NCBI GenBank assembly: GCA_963850765.1
Contig: CAWKMN010000001.1
Location: 124,001 to 188,000 of the forward strand
Length of the DNA stretch: 64,000 bases
From: CAWKMN01 sp963850765
Lineage (GTDB): Bacteria; Chloroflexota; Anaerolineae; Aggregatilineales; Aggregatilineaceae
Direction of reading: 5' to 3'
Numbering within the stretch: position 1 is the stretch's first letter; each line of letters begins with the position of its first letter. The notes beneath the pieces were generated by a model. It searched no databases. It saw only the letters and a program-made list of their open reading frames with translations, and was not told the DNA's origin. Shown piece by piece: positions 54,463 to 63,233 of this stretch. A program made the translations under genes and the position numbers.

Positions 54463-55143
54463 TCAATCGGGGAACTCGGCCACGATGGTGCAGGGGCTCC
54501 CGTCGGAGCCTTCGATCTGCAGCGGCCAGGCATAGATGCGCCGGGCGCGATCCATGTCGGGATCGATGCGCAGATCCTCGAGGATCAGCAGAAAACGCCC
54601 ATCCGTCCGCCCAACGCCGGTCAGAATCCGGTGAGTTTCCCTCAATTCGTCGCGGAAATCCGGCGCGCCGATCGACACCGCGTCGATGGCGACCCCTTTC
54701 AAACGCGGGAAGGAGTCCGTCAGGTAGCGCGCCCCACTGGGATACAGCATCGGCCCATGGGCGGCGTAGGTGGCGGGATCGGCACTGCGCTGATCGGACC
54801 AGCCGGTGCGCAGCAGCGCGAGATCGGCGTCGGCCAGCCGCGCGGCATGCGGTCGCAGATCGGCATCGGTGATTATCCCATTGGCGGACTTGGGTACCTC
54901 GATCACGGCCGGCGCGAAGAAGATGAAGCGGTCGATGGGCAGTTGGTAGGCCATCGAACCCTGATCGTTAAAATGGTTGGGGGCGTCCAGATGCGTGCCG
55001 GAATGGGAGAACAGGTGCAGCACGGTGGTATTGGACGAGTCGCCGCGCGCGATGGATGAGCGCGGCTCGATCTGGGCGGCGGGCGGGTTGGTCGGCCAGA
55101 CCGGGCTGGTCGCGCTGAGGGGATAAGACAAGACGCGGAACAT
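54463..55143 (-). CDS. Cyclase-family metal hydrolase (KynB-like fold)
   Basis: The 226-residue protein carries HSGTHLDAPNHF, the metal-binding signature of the cyclase/kynurenine formamidase family, and GVAIDAVSIGAPDFRDELRE in place of the usual L-G-I-D-T-x-S. It is a distant paralogue of the protein at 20054-20701. No kyn gene is nearby, so I do not assign formamidase activity; isatin-hydrolase-like or other amidohydrolase roles are possible. Confidence 0.75.
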   Translation of the reverse strand: MFRVLSYPLSATSPVWPTNPPAAQIEPRSSIARGDSSNTTVLHLFSHSGTHLDAPNHFNDQGSMAYQLPIDRFIFFAPAVIEVPKSANGIITDADLRPHAARLADADLALLRTGWSDQRSADPATYAAHGPMLYPSGARYLTDSFPRLKGVAIDAVSIGAPDFRDELRETHRILTGVGRTDGRFLLILEDLRIDPDMDRARRIYAWPLQIEGSDGSPCTIVAEFPD

Positions 55144-55267
55144 GGATCCACACTCCTGTGCAAATACAAAGCCTGTCGCCGCAGGGATATATCAACGCGA
55201 TGGATTCTCATTCGATTGTAGGGGAAATGGCAGGGGCGGGCCAATGGGGTCCCGCCCTTGTAGCTTA

Positions 55268-55452
55268 TTGGCCTCACCCCCGGCCCCTCTCCATTCGAAA
55301 TGGAGAGGGGAGCATACATCTTCCCCCTCTCTAGCTCGGCTGGAGAGGGGGATGCCGACCGAAGGTCGGACGGGGGTGAGGCCTTGCCATTTTGAGAGAC
55401 GGTGTCTCGTATTGGCTTTTAGCTAACGGCTAACGGCTAACGGCTAACGGCT
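55268..55452. repeat. Double palindrome and GGCTAAC direct repeats
   Basis: Two palindromes lie between GGCCTCACCCCC (55270) and GGGGGTGAGGCC (55373-55384), with CTCCATTCGAAATGGAG and CTAGCTCGGCTGGAG cores. At 55419-55450 follow four tandem seven-base units AACGGCT. The 308-base gap has no gene. Confidence 0.65.
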
Positions 55453-56880
55453 CATCCAACCGTCGGCTCCAGCCAGTATGCGCGGCTGTCGCCTTCTGCC
55501 GTCCAGCCGACCGTGCCATGATAGTCCACCTGCCACCAGTACATTCCATCGACACATTCCGGCCCCGCGAGGACCTGAAAATCCTCACCGGGCTGGATCT
55601 GGCCGATGACATCCCCCGTGGCCGGCTGGCTCCGCAGGTTGTTGGGCGTGGTATCGATCCGCAGTGCGCCCCAGTTGCCGATCACCAGGCGCGGCGGGAG
55701 CGCGCTGCCACACGCCGCGGGCTGATCAACTCGCCACGCGGTCGGCCCCCAGAACAGGCTGACAAAGGCATCGTCCAGCACCGGGCCTAGCGCGACCTTT
55801 TTGTTCGGCAAGACGATCGAAAGCCGGCCATCGGTGGTGACCTGCGCTACCGTCTGACCATCCGGGCCGAGCGTGACGCGCGTATAATACGAGATCCGTT
55901 TGGGGCTGTCAATTGTCTCACCGCCGGGATAGGTGACGGTCCACGAGTAGAAATCCGGCCATTCCGCGTCGCGATGGTAGGTGTATGTCAGCGCCGCCGA
56001 GTTGGCTACCTGCGGGTTGATCAATCCCGGCTCAGCCAGCGCGGGATGCATCACCCCGGTCTGCGGCTGGATCAGGTCCCAATTGCCGAAGGGCGTGTAA
56101 TGGACCGCGATTTCGTCCTGCCCGTTGGCATCGACCCACACGGCGTAACTGAACGTCTGGGCGTCGTGCTCAACGATACGCGTCGCCGAAAGCTGCTGGC
56201 CATTCTGAGGGTCGAAGACCCGTACCATCACGAAAAAGGTCTTGGTGCTGTCGTCAAATTCGTAGCTCGGCATCGCGATCCCGCCGCCGCCCCACATAGG
56301 GGCAACCGCCATCGGCACGCCGGCCTGATCGGGCAAGTTGTTCACCAAGCACCTCTGTCGTGCCCTGATTAAAATCGAAAATCATCACGCGGTTGGTTTC
56401 CCGTGCGAGCGAGGGATAATGCACCTCGCCCCAGGCCAGGCGGGTGCCATCCGGCGACCACGTCGGCACGGAACGCAGCCACGCACTGTCGGCGACGTTC
56501 TCCACAAAAAACGAGGCGTCGGCGGGCTGGGTGGCGACAGTGGTGATCGTCAGGGTGGAAATATCCAGTACGGTGATGTCGGCGGGCAGCGGACCGCCGC
56601 CGAATCCGCCCGTTCGCTCCCATGCGTCCACGCTCAGCGGGGACCAGTTCACATAGGCGATTTTGGTGCCATCCGGCGAGAGGGCCGCCTCGGTGATATG
56701 CCCGTCGTTGGTCACATTGGTGAGCGCCGTGCCATCGTAGGTCCACAGATCGTAGTTCATCAGGATGACAAGCGGCTGCTCGCCCTGCGCGTGCGATGGT
56801 GCCGCAGGTGGCAGCAGTGCCGCTCCTGGGAGCGCCATCAGGGCGGCGAGCAGCAGCCCAAGTATTGCGGTGCGTTTCAT
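55452..56880 (-). CDS. Secreted PD40/beta-propeller-like protein with C-terminal SH3b domain (one frameshift)
   Basis: The protein of about 475 residues has a signal peptide (ILGLLLAALMALPGAALLPP ... SHAQG). TolB-like repeats follow (ITEAALSPDGTKIAYVNWSP; VPTWSPDGTRLAWGEVHYPS). After a one-base shift near 56345, more beta-rich sequence leads to a bacterial SH3 domain (NNLRSQPATGDVIGQIQPGE ... WWQVDYHGTVGWTAEGD) at the C-terminus. It is probably a cell-surface protein that binds envelope polymers or other proteins; enzymatic activity is not apparent. Confidence 0.75.
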
Positions 56881-57018
56881 CGAACAATCCTCCTCATGGT
56901 CGTAAAACTATGTTCAATCGTAATTTCGCGCCGTGACCAGGGCGTGATTAACTCTTCCCATCTGGGGGCATTCAGGAGAATTAACCGGATGAGACAACCT
57001 ATTCCAAGCTTCGGAAGG

Positions 57019-57825
57019 TTATTGCGGTCCCAGCCACTTTGAAATCGCCCATTTCCTGCGAGGAAAATCAAACAACCAGTTGGCTTTGCTGAGCGTGCTG
57101 TAGCCCAGCACCAGATCCATAGGGATTTCGATGGTGGAATTCACGTGTGAGAAATCCACGCCAGCGACCCGGTGAGGCGGAAACGTCTGGTTACCCATGA
57201 CGGCAGCGGACATGAGGAACATGGGCGTTTCCATTGTTGAACCTGACGAGTCGGTTCCGACCGATTGTCCTGCTTGCTGAAAGAAAGCCGGGTGTTCTTT
57301 GATAAAGTTTGTATCTACAACTGTTATGCCTGAGCCCGTATCCCAGACGGCGCTGGCCTTCACCGTTCCAAAGCGAACGTCAATATAGGGATGAAATCGG
57401 TTATCGAGGACCAGCTCTTGAAAATCGTAGCTGTCTTCCTTGGTCGCGTCGACGGAAACCCGATTTTCGTCAAAGTAGAAGTGACAGCAAAAGTCCTTGA
57501 GTAAATCCATTCCGATCAAATTTCTTCTCTGGGAGTTTGGTGCTGCCATCCGGGCCAGCATAAAATTGTGCTTCGAAACAGGCCCGATCTCGATACTGGG
57601 CACGATGATCAAATCGTCGCTGTGCCTGGCAAAGACCCCCGACGAATCATGTTTCTCAATGCTGCCAAATTCGGACGTGTAATCATCCCATACGACACTG
57701 CTTGTTGCCGCGCCGGTATCGAGCAGAAAGCGATATGGCCTGCCGGCGATTGTTCCATCAACATAAACCTCGGCGGCCTCAGGTTCCTCTGGATCCGGGA
57801 TGATGATCAGCTTGAATTCGCTCAT
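57019..57825 (-). CDS. Retropepsin-like aspartic protease with two DTG motifs
   Basis: The 268-residue protein has two copies of the clan AA active-site motif: FLLDTGAATSSVVW near residue 36 and VWDTGSGITVVDTNFI near residue 166. Each is followed by a flap-like stretch and a hydrophobic-hydrophobic-Gly segment (LIGMDLL; MDLVLGYSTL). One chain can therefore form the pseudo-dimeric active site that retroviral proteases build from two chains, as in pepsins, but at a much smaller size. No signal peptide is seen with the start at 57825 (AGGA upstream); an upstream start adds 19 residues without signal character. Confidence 0.75.
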   Translation of the reverse strand: MSEFKLIIIPDPEEPEAAEVYVDGTIAGRPYRFLLDTGAATSSVVWDDYTSEFGSIEKHDSSGVFARHSDDLIIVPSIEIGPVSKHNFMLARMAAPNSQRRNLIGMDLLKDFCCHFYFDENRVSVDATKEDSYDFQELVLDNRFHPYIDVRFGTVKASAVWDTGSGITVVDTNFIKEHPAFFQQAGQSVGTDSSGSTMETPMFLMSAAVMGNQTFPPHRVAGVDFSHVNSTIEIPMDLVLGYSTLSKANWLFDFPRRKWAISKWLGPQ

Positions 57826-57865
57826 GTTGTCCTGTGTGATGATTGCCTTTATGAGGTGATGATCT

Positions 57866-57893
57866 GTAGGGGCGTATTGCAATACGCCCCTAC
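57866..57893. repeat. Perfect 28-bp palindrome GTAGGGGCGTATTG
   Basis: GTAGGGGCGTATTG is followed directly by its exact complement. It is the cleanest copy of the GTAGGGGC family and lies 34 bases downstream of the ugpE-like stop codon. Confidence 0.8.
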
Positions 57894-57927
57894 TAGAAAA
57901 CTCTGTTGCCCGATCTTGTATGGAAGC

Positions 57928-58794
57928 CTAAAAATCCTCGGTGGACGACGTCAGCCCGGACATCAGGCTGCGCTGCAAAACCAGCAGCACGATCAGCGGC
58001 GGGATGATCACGGTGATCGTGCCGGCCATCAGCGTGCCCCAGTCGATCACCGAGTCGGTCGCGATTAACTGCTTGATCCCGATCTGCACCTGCCGCGTCC
58101 GGTCGGAGTTCGCCACGATCAGCGGCCACAGGTATTGGTTCCACATGTAGACGAACTCGATCAGGAACAGCGCACCGATATTCGTGCGCGACACCGGGAT
58201 CAGAATGCTGACCAGGAAGCGGAACGGCCCCGCCCCATCGACGCGCGCCGCGTCAGCCAGATCCGTCGGGACGGTGCGGAAAAATTGCTGGAACAACAGC
58301 AGGCCCGTCGCGCTGGCGAAGAAGGGGATCGTCAGCCCTTTGAAGGTGTCCACCCATTTCAGTTCAGTCAGCAGTTCGTAGGTGGGCACGATCCGCACGG
58401 GCAGCGGCAGCAGGTGCGTCAGCATGATCAGCGCCAGGATCAGCATCCCGCCGCGCACCCGGAAGTAGATCAGCGCATAGGCACCGAGGATACTCAGGAT
58501 GATCTTGCCGATCGCCACGCCGAGCGAGACGATCAGCGTGTTCACAATCAGCTTGCCCATCGCGGCGCTTTCCCAGGCGTTGTTGAAGTTATCCACCAGC
58601 GCAGAGCCAGGGCGCAGAGTGCCCACGTTTGAGGACTGCGTGCTGAGAATGATGGCGTAAATCAGAGGAAATGAGACCAGGAAGACGGCGGTTCCCATCA
58701 CCAGATGCATGATCACCGGGTAGAAACGCCGCCGCCAGCGTCCCTCGCGGATTACAGCGGCTGCCGCAGTGGATGACGTGGCTGCTGCGCTCAT
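57928..58794 (-). CDS. ugpE: Carbohydrate ABC transporter permease (MalG/UgpE-like)
   Basis: The 288-residue protein has six helices and the EAA loop EAA-like sequence DLADAARVDGAGPFRFLVSI-L-I-P, the contact site for the ATPase. The family imports sugars or glycerol 3-phosphate. It follows the UgpA-like gene with a four-base overlap. No ATP-binding gene is in this cluster, so a shared ATPase encoded elsewhere is likely. Confidence 0.82.
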   Translation of the reverse strand: MSAAATSSTAAAAVIREGRWRRRFYPVIMHLVMGTAVFLVSFPLIYAIILSTQSSNVGTLRPGSALVDNFNNAWESAAMGKLIVNTLIVSLGVAIGKIILSILGAYALIYFRVRGGMLILALIMLTHLLPLPVRIVPTYELLTELKWVDTFKGLTIPFFASATGLLLFQQFFRTVPTDLADAARVDGAGPFRFLVSILIPVSRTNIGALFLIEFVYMWNQYLWPLIVANSDRTRQVQIGIKQLIATDSVIDWGTLMAGTITVIIPPLIVLLVLQRSLMSGLTSSTEDF

Positions 58795-59672
58795 TGATAG
58801 AAAGTCCTCCGGCTCACAAAACGATACTGGAACAGAGTCAGCCCGGCGACGATGAGCAGCATCACAATCGACTGCGCCGCCGCCAGCCCGATCCGGCTGG
58901 AACTGCGGAAGCCGTCCAGATAAAGACGGTAGATCAGCAGATCGGTGGCGCGGCCCGGCCCACCCTGCGTGGTGATGTCGATCAGGCCAAAGGCTTCAAA
59001 ACTGGCGTAGAGCGTATTCATGATCAGCAGAAACAGCGTGACCGGCGTCAGCAGCGGCAGCACCATCCGCCAGAAGCGCGTCCAGGCGTTCGCGCCATCC
59101 AGCGAGGCGGCTTCGATCACATCATGCGGGATGTTCTTCAGCCCCGCCAGGAAAAACAGGATGTTATACCCCAGGATTTTCCACGTCGCGGCCATGCTGA
59201 TAAAGATCAGGGCATCGCCCTTGCTGCGCCGCCAGTTAAAATCGATGCCCACATTCTGGAACAGATCGGTCAGCACGCCGATCGCCGGGTCGGTCAGCAG
59301 CGCCCAGATCACGCCCGCGATGGACGGCGACAGCGCGTAGGTCCAGATCAGCAGCGTCCGGTAGACGCCGAAGCCCCGGATCGCCTGGCTGGCTCCCACC
59401 GCCAGCGCGAGGCTGATCACCAGCGACGCGACGACGACGATCACCGTAAAGATGGCGCTGACCTTGATCAACTCGATATACGAATCCGATTCGTAGAGGC
59501 GCTGGAAGTTCTCCAGCCCGACGTATATTTTGGCGTCACGCACGCGGTTCACGCGGTACAGACTGAGTTCGATACTTTGCGCGGACGGATAAAGGAAAAA
59601 AAGGAGCACCAAAAGAATACTTGGGGCCAATAACAGATAGGGCAAAATACGATTCGGGAAAACAGAAGTCAA
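58791..59672 (-). CDS. ugpA: Carbohydrate ABC transporter permease (MalF/UgpA-like)
   Basis: The 293-residue permease has six helices and the EAA loop in DVIEAASLDGANAWTRFWRM-V-L-P-L-L. The N-terminus LPYLLLAPSILLVLLFFLYP is typical of the family. It forms the heterodimeric channel with the gene downstream. A 10-bp stem-loop lies between it and the binding-protein gene. The ugp symbols reflect overall resemblance; other oligosaccharides are equally possible. Confidence 0.82.
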   Translation of the reverse strand: MTSVFPNRILPYLLLAPSILLVLLFFLYPSAQSIELSLYRVNRVRDAKIYVGLENFQRLYESDSYIELIKVSAIFTVIVVVASLVISLALAVGASQAIRGFGVYRTLLIWTYALSPSIAGVIWALLTDPAIGVLTDLFQNVGIDFNWRRSKGDALIFISMAATWKILGYNILFFLAGLKNIPHDVIEAASLDGANAWTRFWRMVLPLLTPVTLFLLIMNTLYASFEAFGLIDITTQGGPGRATDLLIYRLYLDGFRSSSRIGLAAAQSIVMLLIVAGLTLFQYRFVSRRTFYQ

Positions 59673-59701
59673 CGGTCGTACCTATCCTTAATTAGAATCG
59701 G

Positions 59702-59730
59702 CCAGTACAGGCGAGTATAACCTGTACTGG
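59702..59730 (-). promoter_or_regulatory. Intercistronic stem-loop between ugpB-like and ugpA-like genes
   Basis: CCAGTACAGG (59702-59711) is a perfect mirror of CCTGTACTGG (59721-59730). It has no T-run, so it could protect the binding-protein mRNA from 3' decay and give more UgpB than UgpA, as in mal operons (inference). Confidence 0.5.
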
Positions 59731-59741
59731 CGGAAAGTCAT

Positions 59742-59893
59742 CTAGAGCAGACTGCAATGCGTGGCGAGTGTTTACCCCTCCCTAAATCCCTCCCCGCACG
59801 CGGAGAGGGACTTGAAACGCGGCGGCAAGACGCGCCTCCCCTTTCTCCGTTTACGGGGAAAGGGGCAGGGGGATAGGGGTAAAGCTGCGCTTA
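59742..59893. mobile_element. MITE-like element between ugpB-like and ugpA-like genes
   Basis: CTAGAGCAGACTGCAATGC forms a degenerate left end and CCCTCCCTAAATCCCTCCCC starts the core at about 59776, ending GGGGGATAGGGGTAAAGC just before the ugpB-like stop codon. It is the fifth relative of the family. Confidence 0.55.
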
Positions 59894-61201
59894 TTACTCA
59901 AGCAGGCTGGCGTAGTCGGCCAACACCTGGTTCGATTCCTCGACCGCCGTATCGAGCGCTTCCTGCGGATCGACCCCGTTCACGACGGCTTCTTCGATCG
60001 CCGCGCCGACAATATCGCGGATGATCACGAAGTCGCCCAACAGCACGCCGCGCGCGGCGGTGGTGTCATTGCCCGCGAGAATCTGATCAAACGCGGTGCG
60101 GAAATTGGGGTTCTGCTCGAACCAACCTTCGGCATCCAGGGCTTCGACCGTGGCGTTGGACGCCGGGAAGTAGCCGGTACCCTTGTGCCACAGCATGTCC
60201 TGGTCAACTTCCGAGAGGTACTGGTAGAAGCGCCAGACCGCCGCGTAGTCTTCAGGAGCCTTGTCGGCCATCGTCCACAGGCAGCCGCCGCCCACGACAT
60301 TATTGCCGGCGCGCTCGTAACCATCCAGCGTCGGCAGGAAGGCCGTGCCCAGGTTGAACTCGACAGCCTTTTCGATCCCGCCCAGGCTGGACGTGCTCTG
60401 GGCAAGCATGGCGAACTCGCCCGCGATAAACGGATCGTTGGCCGAGTATTCGCGCCCGCCGTAGAACAGGAGGCCGTCATTGGCCCACTTCTGCCACTCG
60501 GTCAGCACCTTGACGCCAAACTCGCTGTTGAAATAGACCTCAGTCGCCAGACCCGCGCGCCCGTTGTCCTCATTGGCGAGCATCTGGTCGTGCATGGCGA
60601 ACATCTGCTCCATGATCCAGGCCGGCCAGCCGAACGAAATCGCATTCTTGGCGACGCCGGCATCGACGATCTGCTTGCCCATGTCATACAGCTCGGAGAA
60701 CGTCGTCGGGGGCTTTTCGGGATCCAGCCCGGCGGCCTCGAACATGTCTTTGTTGTAATAGAGCATGGCGGTGGAGCTGTTAAACGGCATGCAGCGCAGT
60801 TCGCCGTCGATCGCATAGTAGTTGAGGATCGGCTGGACGAACTTGGTCTGATCCAGCGTGCCGCCGCTGACTTCCATCACGGGGACAATCGCGCCGGAGT
60901 CGAGCATGGTGCGCGTGCCGACTTCGTACACCTGCACGATGTGCGGACCTTCGCCCGCCGCATACGCGGTCAGCGCCTTGGTGAGCGTCTCGGCGTAACT
61001 GCCGGTGAACTCGGGCACCACTTTGACATCGGGGTTGGCCGCGTTAAAGCCGTCTACTAACTGCTGCACCACCTCGGCGCGGCTGCCGCTCATGGCGTGC
61101 CAGAAGGTAATTTCGGTTGGTTCCTGGGCCGCCGCAGGGAGCGCCAGCGTCACCAGGGTTATCACAAACAACAGACTAATGCTCAAACGCCGTAACTGCA
61201 T
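59894..61201 (-). CDS. ugpB: Extracellular solute-binding protein, glycerol-3-phosphate/sugar type
   Basis: The 435-residue protein has a cleavable signal peptide (LLFVITLVTLALPAAAQ) and the family 1 binding-protein fold: TEITFWHAMSGSRAEVVQQL near the start, AFNAANPDVKVV-type sequence (FNAANPDVKVVPEF), PFNSSTAMLYYNKDMFEAAG and GGGCLWTM. The closest family pattern is UgpB (W-H-A-M-S-G...). No lipobox is seen, so it may be periplasmic or released, unusual if the organism is a monoderm. It is the first gene of the ugp-like operon, with its promoter at 61426-61454. Confidence 0.85.
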   Translation of the reverse strand: MQLRRLSISLLFVITLVTLALPAAAQEPTEITFWHAMSGSRAEVVQQLVDGFNAANPDVKVVPEFTGSYAETLTKALTAYAAGEGPHIVQVYEVGTRTMLDSGAIVPVMEVSGGTLDQTKFVQPILNYYAIDGELRCMPFNSSTAMLYYNKDMFEAAGLDPEKPPTTFSELYDMGKQIVDAGVAKNAISFGWPAWIMEQMFAMHDQMLANEDNGRAGLATEVYFNSEFGVKVLTEWQKWANDGLLFYGGREYSANDPFIAGEFAMLAQSTSSLGGIEKAVEFNLGTAFLPTLDGYERAGNNVVGGGCLWTMADKAPEDYAAVWRFYQYLSEVDQDMLWHKGTGYFPASNATVEALDAEGWFEQNPNFRTAFDQILAGNDTTAARGVLLGDFVIIRDIVGAAIEEAVVNGVDPQEALDTAVEESNQVLADYASLLE

Positions 61202-61254
61202 GGGTAACTAACTCCTTATATTGGCAAAAAGTGTCTTCGTGACAGCGAACCAAA

Positions 61255-61345
61255 GTGATCAGTTTTTAGTTTTTAGTTATTGGTTAGAGCAATCAGCGAG
61301 AGATTCGCCCTACCAAAAACCAATCACTAATCACCAAGCACTGAG
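61255..61345. repeat. Inverted TTAGTTATTGGTTAG / CCAATCACTAATCACC tracts
   Basis: GATCAGTTTTTAGTTTTTAG (61258 on) and AAAAACCAATCACTAATCAC (61314 on) form a loose inverted repeat in the ugpB-like leader. Relatives lie at 30849, 43487 and 54422. Confidence 0.5.
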
Positions 61346-61425
61346 AACAAAATACCAGTCGGCGCGATAGTCCCTCCTTTCACGGGATGTCGGCGCGGAG
61401 ATTAAATTTCGTTAACCGTATTCGT

Positions 61426-61454
61426 ATTGTAGATAAGAAATACCGGCCCGGCAA
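61426..61454 (-). promoter_or_regulatory. Promoter for the ugp-like operon
   Basis: On the minus strand TTGCCG (61454-61449) and TACAAT (61431-61426) are separated by 17 bases. The leader to the start at 61201 is about 220 bases long. Confidence 0.5.
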
Positions 61455-61502
61455 ACTGTCCTATCGGGCATTCTACTCGCTCCGTGTCCTCATGCTACAG
61501 GC

Positions 61503-62954
61503 TTATTCCACAGCCGGCATAACCGGGCGGTCGAGGAACGTCTCCGCGAACTGCAAAAAGCGATAGACATCACGGAAGTTGGTCGCCAGCCCGACGGAGA
61601 TACGCACCGCCCCCACCGCGTCGATCGCCTTGCCATGCATGACGCGGATGAACTCCTCGAACGTCATGCGCTCGTCACGCTGGAAACAGTCTGCCAGGTC
61701 GTCACGCGTCAGGCCGTGCGCTTTTTCGCCCGCGCCGGGGTTGCAAAAACAGCCCGTGCGCAGCGAGATATTGACCTGATTGGCCTCCGCTTCGACGGCA
61801 CGGTAATCGATCAGACGGCCGTTCGGGTCGAAGAAATTGATGGTGACGGTGCCGCCGCGCCGGTCGGTGCTGGCCGGTCCGTAGAGATGGATCAGCGGCT
61901 TCCCATTGCGGTGATACAGGTTCAGGAGATGCTGGATCAGCCAGCCGGTCAGGTCGATCACCCGCTCGTGGATCTGGTCGATGCCCAGGTTGGTGATGTG
62001 CTTCAGTCCAATCTCAACCGCCGGCAGGTTGAGGTAATCGACGGTGCCATCCTCAAACGCCGCCTCGCCCTCTTCGAGATAGTAGCCGTCGCCCTGCACC
62101 GACGCGATCGTGATCGTGCCGCCGGCGAACCAGGGCCGTCGCAGTTTGTTCAGCGTGGTACCGCGTGCCAGCAGACAGCCCACGCCGGTCGGATAGCCGA
62201 AGATCTTGTAAAACGACAGCGCCACAAAGTCGGGATGCCACAGGCTGAGATCGAGCCGGTTGGTCGGCGCGAACGCCGCCGCGTCGAGCAGCACGTCCCA
62301 GCCTTTTGCCTGGGCACGCGCGATCCAATCCAATGCGTGCTGCACGCCGGAGAAATTCGACTGCGCAGGATAGGCGAGCAGGTTATAGGAACCCGGCTGC
62401 GCCAGATCGAGATAGTCAGCCATTTTGCCCTCGTCGATGCGCAGTTCGGGCGGCAGCACGGGCACATACACCACATCCGCCCCCTTGGCGCGGGCAAACT
62501 CGCGGATGCCGTTGACCGAGTTGTGGTTGTCGAACGTCAGCAAATAATGTCCGCCCGGCGCGAAGGGATACGACTCCCCGACCAGCTTCAGCGCGCCGCT
62601 GGCGTTCTGCGTGAAGATCACGACATACTCATCCTGTGGGGCGTTGAAATAATCGAGGATGGCCGCGCGCGTGCGCTCGACCAACTGTGTCATCGCCAGC
62701 GAGGTCGGGTTGCTCGAGTGGGGATTGCCAAAGACGCCCGCCCGCAGCATCGCCAGGTGCGTCTCGATCTGGTGCTCGGCGTACAAACCGCCCCCCGTAT
62801 AGTCCAGGTAGACATGGCCCTGGTCGTCCAGCCGGTGATATTCGCGGGCGCGCAGCACGTCCAGCGCCTCGACATCAAAGGCCGGATAATCCCGTTGAAA
62901 CGCCGCCAGCGCATCTGCATAGCGAGCCAAAGTATAAGTTTTCGGGGTGTGCAT
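61503..62954 (-). CDS. Class V PLP enzyme resembling the Moco-sulfurase N-terminal domain
   Basis: The 483-residue protein is a cysteine-desulfurase-type fold: VYLDYTGGGLYAEHQIETHL, NPHSSNPTS, VVIFTQNASGALKLVGE, the PLP Lys in ALSFYKIFGYPTGVG and the reactive-Cys loop RTGCFCNPGAGEKAHG. The FYKIFGYPTG and GCFCNPGA motifs match the N-terminal domain of molybdenum-cofactor sulfurases, which put a sulfido ligand on Moco. The MOSC domain of eukaryotic proteins is absent. ATG 62954 has GAGGA 5 bases before. A molybdopterin oxidoreductase is encoded at 22778, but that family does not need sulfurated Moco, so the link is weak. Confidence 0.75.
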   Translation of the reverse strand: MHTPKTYTLARYADALAAFQRDYPAFDVEALDVLRAREYHRLDDQGHVYLDYTGGGLYAEHQIETHLAMLRAGVFGNPHSSNPTSLAMTQLVERTRAAILDYFNAPQDEYVVIFTQNASGALKLVGESYPFAPGGHYLLTFDNHNSVNGIREFARAKGADVVYVPVLPPELRIDEGKMADYLDLAQPGSYNLLAYPAQSNFSGVQHALDWIARAQAKGWDVLLDAAAFAPTNRLDLSLWHPDFVALSFYKIFGYPTGVGCLLARGTTLNKLRRPWFAGGTITIASVQGDGYYLEEGEAAFEDGTVDYLNLPAVEIGLKHITNLGIDQIHERVIDLTGWLIQHLLNLYHRNGKPLIHLYGPASTDRRGGTVTINFFDPNGRLIDYRAVEAEANQVNISLRTGCFCNPGAGEKAHGLTRDDLADCFQRDERMTFEEFIRVMHGKAIDAVGAVRISVGLATNFRDVYRFLQFAETFLDRPVMPAVE

Positions 62955-63078
62955 GTCGATCCTCAACGCGGCCAATAAGCTGCCTCTAGTATAGCGCGGG
63001 TTGGGGCGGGGCTGTAGGGGTGGGTACAGGAACAATAATCACCGATCTGATCAATCTGGTTCATGGTACGGATAGTTG

Positions 63079-63182
63079 GTAGGGGAGCACCCCTGTGTGC
63101 TCCCAGTCGCGCTGCGTGCGACACGCGTCAGCGTAGTATTGCTACGACGCCGCGCCGGGCGGACACGGGGGTCCGCCCCTAC
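63079..63182. repeat. Composite repeat GTAGGGGAGCAC...GTCCGCCCCTAC
   Basis: This is the third copy of the composite repeat, with GAGCACCCCTGTGTGCTC hairpin, CGCGCTGCGTGCGACACGCG core and outer GTAGGGG / CCCCTAC ends. It lies after the stop of the aldo/keto reductase gene. Confidence 0.7.
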
Positions 63183-63233
63183 ATGCCATGCGAGGTGAAT
63201 AGATGTTTCGCACCAGGAACCAGCTTTGATCGA

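Noticed and set aside
55419..55450. AACGGCT direct repeats as a CRISPR-like array
   Set aside because: Units are seven bases and contiguous, with no spacers and no cas genes.
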